Assembly (NCBI GenBank): GCA_002690865.1
Contig: NZGG01000037.1
Span: forward strand, 83,425 to 147,424
Origin: Gammaproteobacteria bacterium
Lineage (GTDB): Bacteria; Pseudomonadota; Gammaproteobacteria; Pseudomonadales; Azotimanducaceae
DNA length: 64,000 nucleotides
Reading direction: 5' to 3'
The notes below the pieces were generated by a model that was not told the DNA's origin, did no database searches, and was given only the letters and a program-made list of their open reading frames with translations. The translations under genes and the position numbers were made by a program. This document shows positions 34,499 to 43,019 of this stretch, one piece after another (position 1 is the first letter of the stretch; each line of letters begins with the position of its first letter).

Positions 34499-35998
34499 AT
34501 GTCAAACGCCTATAATTTTTTCTTCTCTGGAGTCAAAGAAGGAAGTGCTTTTATCCGGAATCCACAGGGTCAGATCCTTTACACCTACGAAGATTTCGCG
34601 GCAATAACTGGAATGTACGCAAATTTCCTTTTGGAGACTGGTCTTAAACCAGGAGATCGAGTCATGGTTCAAGTAGCAAAATCCCCTGAATGTCTCATGT
34701 TCTACTTCGCCTGTATGCAAGCGGGCTGTATATACGTCCCTCTAAATACTTCCTATAAAACTGATGAACTAGCTTACTTTATCGAAGATGCAAAGCCCTC
34801 TATGATCCTCTGCGAACCAAAACAAAGGAATCAATTTCATGAGTTAAGTGATGCGCACATATTCTCCATGGATAGTAACGGCATTATCGATGCTGATCTG
34901 CCAAGCCTTGATAGTCAGTTTGAGCCTCTAGATCGGAGTGATGACGACGCAGCTGTAATAATCTATACATCGGGCACTACCGGAAGACCTAAGGGCGCGA
35001 TGATTACACACGCGAATATCAAAAGTAATGTGGCTACGCTATCCGATTACTGGGAATGGAGAACAGAAGATATTCTCCTCCATGCCCTACCTATATTTCA
35101 TATCCATGGTCTTTTTGTAGCAAGTCATTTACCGGTGCTGAATGGCAGCCCAATTATCTTTCTAGATCATTTTGACGCAAAGCAGATTGCTCCTTTACTC
35201 TACGAAAGCACTGTCTATATGGGTGTGCCGACAAATTATACGAGACTGCTAGCTCAACCAGAGCTAACAAAGCAGTCTTGCTCTAATATGCGGATATTCA
35301 TTTCTGGGTCAGCCCCACTTCTAGTATCTACATTCGAAGAATTCAAACTGCGAACTGGCCACACTATTGTCGAACGATATGGAATGTCCGAAACAGGAAT
35401 GAATATCAGCAATCCGATTCATAGAAAAAGAAAAGCAGGCACCGTTGGTTTTCCTTTACCCGGTATTGAATGTCGAATCGTAGATGATAATGACCAGAAA
35501 GTAGGAATAAATAGCACTGGTAATTTAGAGATTAGGGGGCCTAACATTTTTAAAGGCTACTGGAATATGCCAGATAGAACCGCTAGCGAGTTTTCTGCAG
35601 AAGGCTTCTTCCGAACCGGAGATCTTGCACAAGAGGATGCAGAAGGTTACATCTCGATAGTTGGCAGAAGTAAAGACATGATTATCTCAGGAGGGCTGAA
35701 CATCTATCCCAAAGAAATCGAGGATGTACTAGACTTTATGGACGGGATAGAGGAATCAGCGATAATTGGGCTTCCTGATCCTGACTATGGCGAGGCTGTT
35801 TCTGCAATAATCGTAAAAGATAGCTCTAGTCGAATTACAAGCGAACAAGTAAAAGTTTTTATCAAGGAAAACCTCGCTAGCTTTAAAACAGCAAAGCACG
35901 TATTTTTTGTTGATGAGCTTCCTCGAAATACAATGGGGAAAGTACAGAAAAACACGCTTCGTAAAATATTTTCCGATAAGCTTAAATATAGTATTTAA
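34499..35998 (+). CDS. Malonyl-CoA synthetase-like acyl-CoA ligase (MatB type)
   Basis: An adenylate-forming ligase of 499 residues with the ATP motif IIYTSGTTGRPKGAM, LPIFHIHGLFVA, VERYGMSETGM, the hinge FFRTGDLAQEDAEGYISIVGR and the catalytic Lys in PRNTMGKVQK. HIHGLFVA and ERYGMSET resemble malonyl-CoA synthetase MatB; a related short-chain or aryl ligase cannot be excluded. If MatB, it would supply malonyl-CoA without acetyl-CoA carboxylase. No malonate transporter or decarboxylase is nearby. Confidence 0.78.
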   Translation: MSNAYNFFFSGVKEGSAFIRNPQGQILYTYEDFAAITGMYANFLLETGLKPGDRVMVQVAKSPECLMFYFACMQAGCIYVPLNTSYKTDELAYFIEDAKPSMILCEPKQRNQFHELSDAHIFSMDSNGIIDADLPSLDSQFEPLDRSDDDAAVIIYTSGTTGRPKGAMITHANIKSNVATLSDYWEWRTEDILLHALPIFHIHGLFVASHLPVLNGSPIIFLDHFDAKQIAPLLYESTVYMGVPTNYTRLLAQPELTKQSCSNMRIFISGSAPLLVSTFEEFKLRTGHTIVERYGMSETGMNISNPIHRKRKAGTVGFPLPGIECRIVDDNDQKVGINSTGNLEIRGPNIFKGYWNMPDRTASEFSAEGFFRTGDLAQEDAEGYISIVGRSKDMIISGGLNIYPKEIEDVLDFMDGIEESAIIGLPDPDYGEAVSAIIVKDSSSRITSEQVKVFIKENLASFKTAKHVFFVDELPRNTMGKVQKNTLRKIFSDKLKYSI

Positions 35999-36046
35999 TG
36001 AATCGCATGTTAAACTGCGCGTTGACCAGCAAGAAGATTCCGAAAA

Positions 36047-36649
36047 ATGAATCTCGGTGTTATCGCTTCAAATCGTGGGACTAACCTTCAAGCAATTGTT
36101 GATGCATGCAGAGAGAAAAGACTCGATGCAAAAGTTTCCGTAGCAATAAGCAATAACAGCAAATCACTTGCTATTCTTCGTGCTCGTAAAGCCGGTATCC
36201 CAGCCTTCCATATATCTGAGAAAACACACCCAAGCCCGTTAGATCTTGATCAAGCGATATTGAACATACTAAATACTCATGATGTTGATTTTGTTGTTCT
36301 AGCTGGATACTTAAAGCATATGGGGAAAAAAACTTTGTTGGCCTTTCCCAAAAAAGTAATCAATATTCATCCATCCTTATTACCATCGTATGGCGGTAAA
36401 GGGATGTACGGGCGCAAAATACACGAAGCAGTACTTAAAAATAGAGATACCGAAACGGGTATCACAATTCACTATGTTGATGATGGCTATGATACCGGGG
36501 AAATCATTTCACAATTGCGTATACCCATCGATAGTTCAGATTCTGTCACTTCTTTAACGAATCGAATCTTAAAACAAGAACATGAGTTTTTAATCGCTAC
36601 TTTAAACTGTTTGATTAGCAAGGAGCGCTCATGTCGGAACACGGTCTAA
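36047..36649 (+). CDS. purN: Phosphoribosylglycinamide formyltransferase PurN
   Basis: PurN transfers the formyl group of 10-formyl-THF to GAR, the third step of purine synthesis. The 200-residue protein has GVIASNRGTNLQAI, the active-site loops VVLAGYLKHM, NIHPSLLPSYGGKGMYG and HYVDDGYDTGEII. The Asn-His-Asp catalytic set is kept. Usually purN pairs with purM; here it is followed instead by a small unknown gene that overlaps it. Confidence 0.94.
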   Translation: MNLGVIASNRGTNLQAIVDACREKRLDAKVSVAISNNSKSLAILRARKAGIPAFHISEKTHPSPLDLDQAILNILNTHDVDFVVLAGYLKHMGKKTLLAFPKKVINIHPSLLPSYGGKGMYGRKIHEAVLKNRDTETGITIHYVDDGYDTGEIISQLRIPIDSSDSVTSLTNRILKQEHEFLIATLNCLISKERSCRNTV

Positions 36650-36909
36650 TACAGACACCTCTAGCACCTATCGCACTGATGGCATGTGAATCTGGAAGAA
36701 AGTTTGGTGAAGAAGTCGCCAATAGACTTGGTCAAAAACTGATCCCTTCAATGGAAACCTGGTTCGCTTATGGGGAAGGAAAGGTTGTTGGCACAAGTGC
36801 TGTTATTCATGAAGAAACACCTGGCTGGCATCACTGCTGCCACATAGAGGATGTTCTATCCCAGGTTATCGAGAAGATTAACTCGAGAGGAAGCATGACC
36901 GAAATTTGA
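36631..36909 (+). CDS. Small protein of unknown function, overlaps purN
   Basis: The 92-residue product starts inside purN and has one of the best ribosome sites in the window: AAGGAG at 36620-36625, five bases before the ATG. I cannot place it in a family. The stretch ALMACESGRKFGEEVANRLG followed by WFAYGEGK is weakly like the start of phosphoribosylpyrophosphate synthetase, but the rest of that enzyme is absent. CC and HH pairs (WHHCCHIEDV) could bind metal. No signal peptide or membrane helix is seen. Confidence 0.6.
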   Translation: MSEHGLIQTPLAPIALMACESGRKFGEEVANRLGQKLIPSMETWFAYGEGKVVGTSAVIHEETPGWHHCCHIEDVLSQVIEKINSRGSMTEI

Positions 36910-36914
36910 GGACC

Positions 36915-36942
36915 TTGACATCCTGAGCCATATGTCTATATT
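36915..36942 (+). promoter_or_regulatory. Candidate sigma-70 promoter for ileS leader
   Basis: TTGACA at 36915-36920 and TATATT at 36937-36942 with a 16-base spacer are a near-consensus sigma-70 promoter. A second possible start is the extended -10 box TGATAAAAT at 36960-36968. Either would give an untranslated leader of roughly 130-155 bases before ileS, which contains the hairpin at 37018-37055. Confidence 0.55.
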
Positions 36943-37017
36943 TACTATCGCCCGAATTTTGATAAAATGTGCGGACATAAAGTTATTGTATGTAAAGGTT
37001 AGAGTTAAGTTGTTTCG

Positions 37018-37055
37018 ATACCAAGAAACCCGCCGTATGGCGGGGTTCTTGGTAT
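37018..37055 (+). promoter_or_regulatory. Long hairpin in the ileS leader
   Basis: Two 17-base arms (37018-37034 and 37039-37055) pair with one mismatch around the loop GTAT. The inner part is GC-rich (CCCGCC/GGCGGG), the outer part is ATACCAAGAA/TTCTTGGTAT. No run of T follows on either strand, so it is not a standard terminator. It lies about 50 bases before the ileS start and may be a leader control element, a processing site or a palindromic repeat. Confidence 0.6.
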
Positions 37056-37105
37056 ATAGGCTTTGTCATTTGACTAACATGTTCTACAAGCAAAGGGTTA
37101 CCTAA

Positions 37106-40100
37106 TTGACTGAAACAGATAATACGAAACCAAGTAACGACAACTTTTCGTTTGTAGAAGCAGAGCATGCGATTGCTAGCTACTGGGAAAAAGCCGATAT
37201 TTTTCAGCGATCACTGCATCAGACTGAAAAAGCTAAGCCCTACATTTTTTACGATGGTCCGCCATTTGCGACAGGACTGCCGCATCATGGGCATCTTGTT
37301 GGTTCAGTATTAAAGGATGCAATACCACGATACTTTACGATGAAAGGGAATTTTGTGCAGCGCCGTTTTGGTTGGGACTGTCATGGACTGCCGATTGAAC
37401 ACGAAATTGATAAAGCTCTTGGCATGTCATCTCAAGAAGCCGTAGCGAAATTAGGTCTGAAGGGCTATAACGACGAGTGCCGAAAGATTGTTCAAAGATA
37501 TACTGCTGAATGGGAAAAAACCATTACCAGACTGGGTCGTTGGGTAGACTTCAAGAATGACTACAAGACGATGGAGCCTTGGTACATGGAGTCAGTATGG
37601 TGGGTAGTAAAACAACTCTGGGAAAAAGGACTCATATACCGCGGCGAAAAGGTCGTGCCCTTCTCCACTGCCCTCGGGACCGTATTATCAAACTTCGAAG
37701 CCACATCAAATTATCAGAATGTACAGGATCCCGCAATTACAGTTTTATTCAAATTGAAAGATGGAGAATCTTACCTTGCAGCTTGGACGACAACTCCATG
37801 GACTTTACCCTGCAATCAAGCCCTTTGTATTAACACCAAGGTAGACTATGTCACTGTGTTAGACACAGATCTAGATAAATCTCTTATCATTGCGAAAGAC
37901 AGATTAGACTTCTTTACTAAAATAAAAAACCTGGAAGTGATAGATACAATGCCAGGAGAAGCTCTCGTTGGAAGAAGGTACGAACCCTTATTCCCCTACT
38001 TTACAAACCTTGAAAATGAGGGTGCGTTTCAGATTTTAGAAGATGATTACGTAAGCACGGATACAGGCACAGGAATTGTCCATCAGGCTCCAGCATTTGG
38101 GGAAGATGATTTCCGAATTTGGAAAAAGAATGGATTTAGCAATCCCGTCTGTCCTGTTGACATGGAAGGGAAGTTTACCGAAGAGGTGACTGACTTTGCG
38201 AGCACGCACGTCAAGAAAGCCGATAAAAATATCATCAGATATCTAAAAGAGAGCGGCAGCCTATATATTCAGGATGTTTTAGTCCACAGCTATCCCTTTT
38301 GCCCTCGATCAGACACCCCCATCATCTATAGAACAATCGATTCATGGTATGTGCAGGTTGAAAAAATTCGTGAAAAATTGATTGAAGTGAATAGCAAAAT
38401 AAACTGGGTTCCCGCACATATTAAAACAGGCCGAATGGGCAATTGGCTTTCTGGCGCTGTGGACTGGGCAATTTCAAGAAATCGATATTGGGGTACACCT
38501 CTACCAATTTGGATAAACGACGAGACAGGAAACAGCATTTGTATAGGCTCACGCAAAGAACTCCTCAAATATACTGGAGCTTCGGTTGATGATCTACATC
38601 GAGAAAATGTTGATAATTTGACTTTTGCAATCGAAAAGGAGCCTGGCACCTACAGACGTGTTGAAGAGGTTTTGGACTGCTGGTTCGAATCGGGAGCTAT
38701 GCCATATGCTCAACTTCATTTTCCCTTCGAGAATAAAGAGCTCTTCGAAAAAGGATTCCCAGCCGAATACATCGCAGAAGGCTTAGATCAAACGCGGGGC
38801 TGGTTCTATACGCTGATTGTGTTAGGCACAGCGCTTTTCGGGGTGCATCCTTTTAAGAACGTAATTGTCAATGGCATAGTGATGGCGGAAGATGGTAAGA
38901 AAATGTCTAAAAGACTCCGGAACTACACACCGCCTGACGAGCTTATGGAATCCTATGGTGCAGACGCGCTCAGACTTTACCTCATTAATTCCGGATTAGT
39001 GCGTGCTGAAGAGCAACGATTCGCAGATACAGGAGTAAGGGACATGGTACGAAGAGCTCTTCTACCATGGTTAAATTCCTTTAAATTCTTTACCACTTAC
39101 GCTTCTATAGATGGTTGGCTTCCAAACCATGAACACATAAAGATTGAAAATATTATGGATCGTTGGATCTTATCCCGCCTACAATCTCTAAAGGCTACTA
39201 TTACGTCAGAGATGGAACGATATCGCATCTATAACGTAGTGCCTGCACTATTTGAATTCATAGATGATTTAACTAATTGCTATATTCGATACAATCGATC
39301 ACGCTTTTGGTCAGAAGAAAATACTGATGACAAAGCCTCAGCATACCAAACTCTTTACACAGCCATAAAAGAACTCAGTACTAGTCTAGCTCCCTTTGCG
39401 CCTTTCCTGGCTGAATCGATCTATCGAGACTTGCCTCTTATAAATGATGATCCAGAATCCGTACACCTTTGCAACTATCCAAGTGCAGATCATTCATTAA
39501 TAGATCCAGTCCTAGAGAAAGCTGTTACAAGGATGCAACACATAGTTTTGTTAGGGAGACAAAAACGTAACCAAGAAAAAATCAAAATAAAATATCCGCT
39601 GAGCCGGATGACTATTATCCACGAGGACTCCTCTTTATTAAAAGAAATAGTCAAACTAGAAAGCTATATTCTCTCTGAACTAAATGTAAAAGAGTTAATC
39701 TATTCGACCGATGAAAATAAATATATTGATCTCTATGCGAAACCAAATTCACCAGTACTCGGAAAAAGACTTGGAGGCCAATTCAAATTCTTTAAAGAAA
39801 AAATAGAAAGCTTATCCCCTATCGATATTATTAAATTTCAGGAAGAAGGTGAAACTACAATCAATAATGAGCAGTTTTCCTCAGGAGAAATTTTAGTATT
39901 CCGCGAACCGAAAGCTGGGACAGAAACACTCTCTAATAGATTCATATCAATTGAACTAAATACCGTCCTAACGAACGATTTGATAGAAGAAGGATTAGCT
40001 AGAGAAGTGGTAAATAGAGTCCAGAAATCAAGGAAAGATTTAGGATTTAATGTAGCAGATAGAATTCATATTTACTTTGAGGCATCCAAAGAATTAGAGC

Positions 40101-40234
40101 AGGCGATTGAAAATCATAAACAATATATAAAAGAAGAAACTCTGGCTCTTAAAATGACTGCGGGAAAGAATCTACCAATCTCATTCAAGATTGAAGACTA
40201 TGAACTTAGTTTGCATTTGAAAGTAATAAATTAG
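37106..40234 (+). CDS. ileS: Isoleucyl-tRNA synthetase, type 2 (eukaryote-like)
   Basis: IleS charges tRNA-Ile and edits valine. At 1042 residues, with FYDGPPFATGLPHHGH (HIGH motif at residues 60-63), RRFGWDCHGLPIEHEID and KMSKRLRNY, it is the type 2 form shared with eukaryotes and with mupirocin-resistant bacteria, not the roughly 940-residue type 1 found in E. coli. The C-terminal zinc finger of type 1 is absent. The start is TTG with AAAGGG eight bases upstream (37092-37097). lspA, which usually follows ileS in proteobacteria, is not here; tolC follows. Confidence 0.95.
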   Translation: MTETDNTKPSNDNFSFVEAEHAIASYWEKADIFQRSLHQTEKAKPYIFYDGPPFATGLPHHGHLVGSVLKDAIPRYFTMKGNFVQRRFGWDCHGLPIEHEIDKALGMSSQEAVAKLGLKGYNDECRKIVQRYTAEWEKTITRLGRWVDFKNDYKTMEPWYMESVWWVVKQLWEKGLIYRGEKVVPFSTALGTVLSNFEATSNYQNVQDPAITVLFKLKDGESYLAAWTTTPWTLPCNQALCINTKVDYVTVLDTDLDKSLIIAKDRLDFFTKIKNLEVIDTMPGEALVGRRYEPLFPYFTNLENEGAFQILEDDYVSTDTGTGIVHQAPAFGEDDFRIWKKNGFSNPVCPVDMEGKFTEEVTDFASTHVKKADKNIIRYLKESGSLYIQDVLVHSYPFCPRSDTPIIYRTIDSWYVQVEKIREKLIEVNSKINWVPAHIKTGRMGNWLSGAVDWAISRNRYWGTPLPIWINDETGNSICIGSRKELLKYTGASVDDLHRENVDNLTFAIEKEPGTYRRVEEVLDCWFESGAMPYAQLHFPFENKELFEKGFPAEYIAEGLDQTRGWFYTLIVLGTALFGVHPFKNVIVNGIVMAEDGKKMSKRLRNYTPPDELMESYGADALRLYLINSGLVRAEEQRFADTGVRDMVRRALLPWLNSFKFFTTYASIDGWLPNHEHIKIENIMDRWILSRLQSLKATITSEMERYRIYNVVPALFEFIDDLTNCYIRYNRSRFWSEENTDDKASAYQTLYTAIKELSTSLAPFAPFLAESIYRDLPLINDDPESVHLCNYPSADHSLIDPVLEKAVTRMQHIVLLGRQKRNQEKIKIKYPLSRMTIIHEDSSLLKEIVKLESYILSELNVKELIYSTDENKYIDLYAKPNSPVLGKRLGGQFKFFKEKIESLSPIDIIKFQEEGETTINNEQFSSGEILVFREPKAGTETLSNRFISIELNTVLTNDLIEEGLAREVVNRVQKSRKDLGFNVADRIHIYFEASKELEQAIENHKQYIKEETLALKMTAGKNLPISFKIEDYELSLHLKVIN

Positions 40235-40260
40235 TTTTTCTAAAACATATAGTGATGATA

Positions 40261-40279
40261 TTGATCTCAGCAAGATCAA
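40261..40279. promoter_or_regulatory. TTGATC-7-GATCAA inverted repeat upstream of tolC
   Basis: Perfect 6-base arms flank a 7-base spacer (TCAGCAA), 27 bases after the ileS stop and about 144 bases before tolC. It could be an operator or the base of a weak 3' hairpin. A TATAAT at 40332-40337 further down is a candidate -10 box for tolC; no good -35 element is seen. Confidence 0.3.
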
Positions 40280-40422
40280 ATGAACAATAATGAGGGGTAC
40301 AATGGAATAAACGTAAGTTCTTTGTAGGGATTATAATCAAGTCATGGACATGTCGAAGCGGCTAACAGTATGCTTCGTAACCAAACTTAAGTCTGTTTTG
40401 ACTAATGGCAAAAGGAGTTACT

Positions 40423-41757
40423 ATGCTTAAGCACTGCCTACTTACTATTTCTTTGTTACTTCTAATTAACCAGTGTCTAGCGGCTTCGCTTCAAGAGGTC
40501 TATGAACTTTCCGTGGCAAATGATCCGGAACTAGCAGCGGCACAGGCATCATTTAAAGCCCAGAAAGAATTAACAATTCAGAGAAAGGCAGGGCTTCTCC
40601 CTAGCGTTAGTATCGGTGGAAGTTCAACCGTGGGAGAGCGTTGGATTCTTAGTAGCAATTTCCCCTCTGAACCATCTGGCTCACATGGATGGAATGCATC
40701 ACTATCACAGCCCATATTTCGTGTTGACAACTGGTATCGCTTTAGGCAAGGGCAGGATATTAAAGCTCAAGCCGCGGCAAATTTTGCAGTAGCCCAGCAA
40801 GCACTAATTGTTCGAGTCACTGAAAGCTACCTCCGAATACTTGAAGCTCAGGCTGCATTAACCTCCGCCAAGGCAGAGAGAGACGCGGTAAAACGACAGC
40901 TCGATCAAGTACAACAAAGATTCGATGTAGGTTTAGTCGCCATCACTGATGTTCTGGAAGCGCAAGCAGCCTATGATGCTTCAATCGTTTCTGTAATCGA
41001 ACAAGAAGGCGCCCAAAGTATAAGCTTTGAAGCCCTTCTGCGACTTACGGGGAAAACTATTTCAGAAATATCGGGAATAATTGAGGAAATGCCAATCACT
41101 GCGCCAAATCCTAACACCGTCGAAGACTGGATCGAAAAAGCGCTTAGTAATAACTACTCGTTGATAGCGGCTAACGAAGGTTTAAAGATATCTCAAAAGG
41201 ATGTCAAGATTGCCAGATCAGGCCATTTACCAATCATTAATGCAAATGCTGTTTGGTCCCATAATGTCACAGAGGGGAGAACATTTTTGGGATCAAAAAC
41301 GAACAATCGTAGCTACAGTATCAATATAAATATACCTCTGTATCAGGGCGGGCAAATTCGATCAGGAGCACGCCAGGCGCTTTATAACCTTGACTCAGCT
41401 CAGGAAAATTTTGATTATCTTCAACGTACCGTCGTAGAAAATACACGTAATCTATTTACTGCAATAAAAACAGATGTGGCTCGAGTTCGTGCCCGCCAGC
41501 GAAGTATCGAGTCAAGCCAGAGCGCCCTCGAGGCAACGAGAACGGGGTATGAGGTTGGTACCCGAAATATTGTTGAGGTCTTACAAGCTCAACGGCAACT
41601 TTATCTAGCCCAGTTCCAATATGCTAGCGCGCGATATCAATATATTCGCGATAATATTAGGTTGAAAGAAATTGTCGGGAATCTTTCTCCATCAGATGTT
41701 TATTCCCTGGATAAGTACATCAAATTGGACGGCTCTGTTAAACGCTTGCCTCAGTAA
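40423..41757 (+). CDS. tolC: TolC family outer-membrane channel
   Basis: TolC trimers form the outer-membrane tunnel for type I secretion and tripartite efflux pumps. The 444-residue protein has a signal peptide ending near CLAAS and two OEP repeats: SLQEVYELSVANDPELAAAQ and the second around NYSLIAANEGLKISQKDV, with the closing RTGYEVGTRNIVEVLQAQRQLY. The start at 40423 is fixed by AAAGGAG five bases upstream; an in-frame ATG 18 bases earlier is less likely. No pump genes lie next to it. Confidence 0.93.
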   Translation: MLKHCLLTISLLLLINQCLAASLQEVYELSVANDPELAAAQASFKAQKELTIQRKAGLLPSVSIGGSSTVGERWILSSNFPSEPSGSHGWNASLSQPIFRVDNWYRFRQGQDIKAQAAANFAVAQQALIVRVTESYLRILEAQAALTSAKAERDAVKRQLDQVQQRFDVGLVAITDVLEAQAAYDASIVSVIEQEGAQSISFEALLRLTGKTISEISGIIEEMPITAPNPNTVEDWIEKALSNNYSLIAANEGLKISQKDVKIARSGHLPIINANAVWSHNVTEGRTFLGSKTNNRSYSININIPLYQGGQIRSGARQALYNLDSAQENFDYLQRTVVENTRNLFTAIKTDVARVRARQRSIESSQSALEATRTGYEVGTRNIVEVLQAQRQLYLAQFQYASARYQYIRDNIRLKEIVGNLSPSDVYSLDKYIKLDGSVKRLPQ

Positions 41758-41838
41758 TTAATCTATTAATAGGGCACTTTATTGAATTACAGTAATCTAA
41801 GTGCGATGTATATAAATCAAAGGGGCCTGAGAATTAAA

Positions 41839-42918
41839 ATGTTTAAATGGACCTTCGGGATAATTTCCTCCAGTACATTAATCATCTTTTTTCTAGTTTT
41901 TTCTAGTGAACAAGGGAATGCCACAGGTTCCGAAGAAAATCCGTTTTTAACAGGTGACGAACGCAACAATATCAAGATATTTAGTGACGTTAGTCCGTCA
42001 GTAGTCTATGTCACCAATACGCAGGTGGTTCGACAGCGCTTTTCCTTTAATGCTATGGAAGTTCCTAGAGGTTCTGGAACAGGCTTCGTTTGGGATAATA
42101 ACGGACTTATTGTGACGAACTACCATGTTATCTATGGTGCTCACAAGGTGCTTATTACCCTTCATGATGGACAAACTTATGAAGCTGAAAATGTAGGTGT
42201 GGCACCGGAAAAGGATATTGCACTACTAAAAATAGATGCGCCAAGCTCAGCACTTCAACCGATAATAGTGGGTGATTCATCAAATTTGGCGGTTGGCCGA
42301 AAAGTATTGGCCATTGGGAATCCCTTCGAGCTCGATACAACACTTACTGTAGGTGTTGTTAGTGCGCTGGGTAGAGAAATAAAATCATTGGATAATAGAA
42401 CCATAAAGAATGTCATCCAAACTGATGCTGCGATCAACCCTGGAAACTCTGGCGGCCCCTTACTTGACTCAAGGGGACAGTTGATAGGCGTCAATACTTC
42501 GATAATTAGTCCCACCGGCGCCAATGCCGGTATTGGTTTTGCCATCCCTGTAAATACAGTGAAACTTATAGTTCCGCAGTTATTGGCACACGGCCGGCTA
42601 TATAGGCCAATTCTCGGAATTGAAGTACTGCCTGAATATTGGGCTCGTCGTTTTAGGGTTAAAGGTGTAGCTATCATGTCAGTACAGGATAGTCTCCCTG
42701 CTGGCAGAGCTGGTATGGTAGGCATAAGAGAGGATAGAAGACGCAATATTCAGCTCGGAGATGTGATCATCGCAGTAAATGATGAACCAGTTATAAACGA
42801 AGATACGTTATTATCTTTACTTGAAAAATACCAACCTGGTGATGAAGTTAATGTAACGACAATGAAAGATGAAAAAATTCATAACTACAACTTGCGATTA
42901 GCCGAACCGGAGAATTAG
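41839..42918 (+). CDS. HtrA/Deg-type S1C serine protease with one PDZ domain
   Basis: The protein has an N-terminal hydrophobic segment (residues 3-21) that may be a signal peptide or an anchor, a trypsin-like domain with the triad His (TNYHVI), Asp (KDIALLK) and Ser (NPGNSGGPL), and a single C-terminal PDZ domain (LGIEVLPE… to VTTMKDEK). One PDZ and about 359 residues resemble DegS/AlgW-type sensors more than DegP, but the LA loop and substrate range cannot be judged. In-frame starts exist upstream at 41806 and the TTG 41782. Confidence 0.87.
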   Translation: MFKWTFGIISSSTLIIFFLVFSSEQGNATGSEENPFLTGDERNNIKIFSDVSPSVVYVTNTQVVRQRFSFNAMEVPRGSGTGFVWDNNGLIVTNYHVIYGAHKVLITLHDGQTYEAENVGVAPEKDIALLKIDAPSSALQPIIVGDSSNLAVGRKVLAIGNPFELDTTLTVGVVSALGREIKSLDNRTIKNVIQTDAAINPGNSGGPLLDSRGQLIGVNTSIISPTGANAGIGFAIPVNTVKLIVPQLLAHGRLYRPILGIEVLPEYWARRFRVKGVAIMSVQDSLPAGRAGMVGIREDRRRNIQLGDVIIAVNDEPVINEDTLLSLLEKYQPGDEVNVTTMKDEKIHNYNLRLAEPEN

Positions 42919-42955
42919 GGTATCTACAGTCTATCTTGTTTTCTAATAGAAAAGA

Positions 42956-42983
42956 CTTAAGCCTTAAGAAGCTATGTTAAAAT
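42956..42983 (+). promoter_or_regulatory. Candidate extended -10 promoter and CTTAAG pair for nudC
   Basis: TGTTAAAAT at 42975-42983 fits an extended -10 element and would start transcription about 30 bases before nudC. Just upstream are two CTTAAG palindromes separated by one base (42956-42961 and 42963-42968), which could be a protein-binding site. Confidence 0.35.
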
Positions 42984-43019
42984 CATATAACGTAAAGCAG
43001 AAAATGAGATCTAAAAAGC

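Noticed and set aside
37018..37055. Intrinsic terminator or T-box upstream of ileS
   Set aside because: No T-run follows the hairpin on either strand. A T-box specifier structure with the conserved 14-base bulge motif is not visible, and T-boxes are not expected in gammaproteobacteria.
42255..42746. 163-codon open frame on the minus strand inside the HtrA gene
   Set aside because: It lies opposite the catalytic domain of a clear protease gene, has no ribosome site and no recognisable motif.
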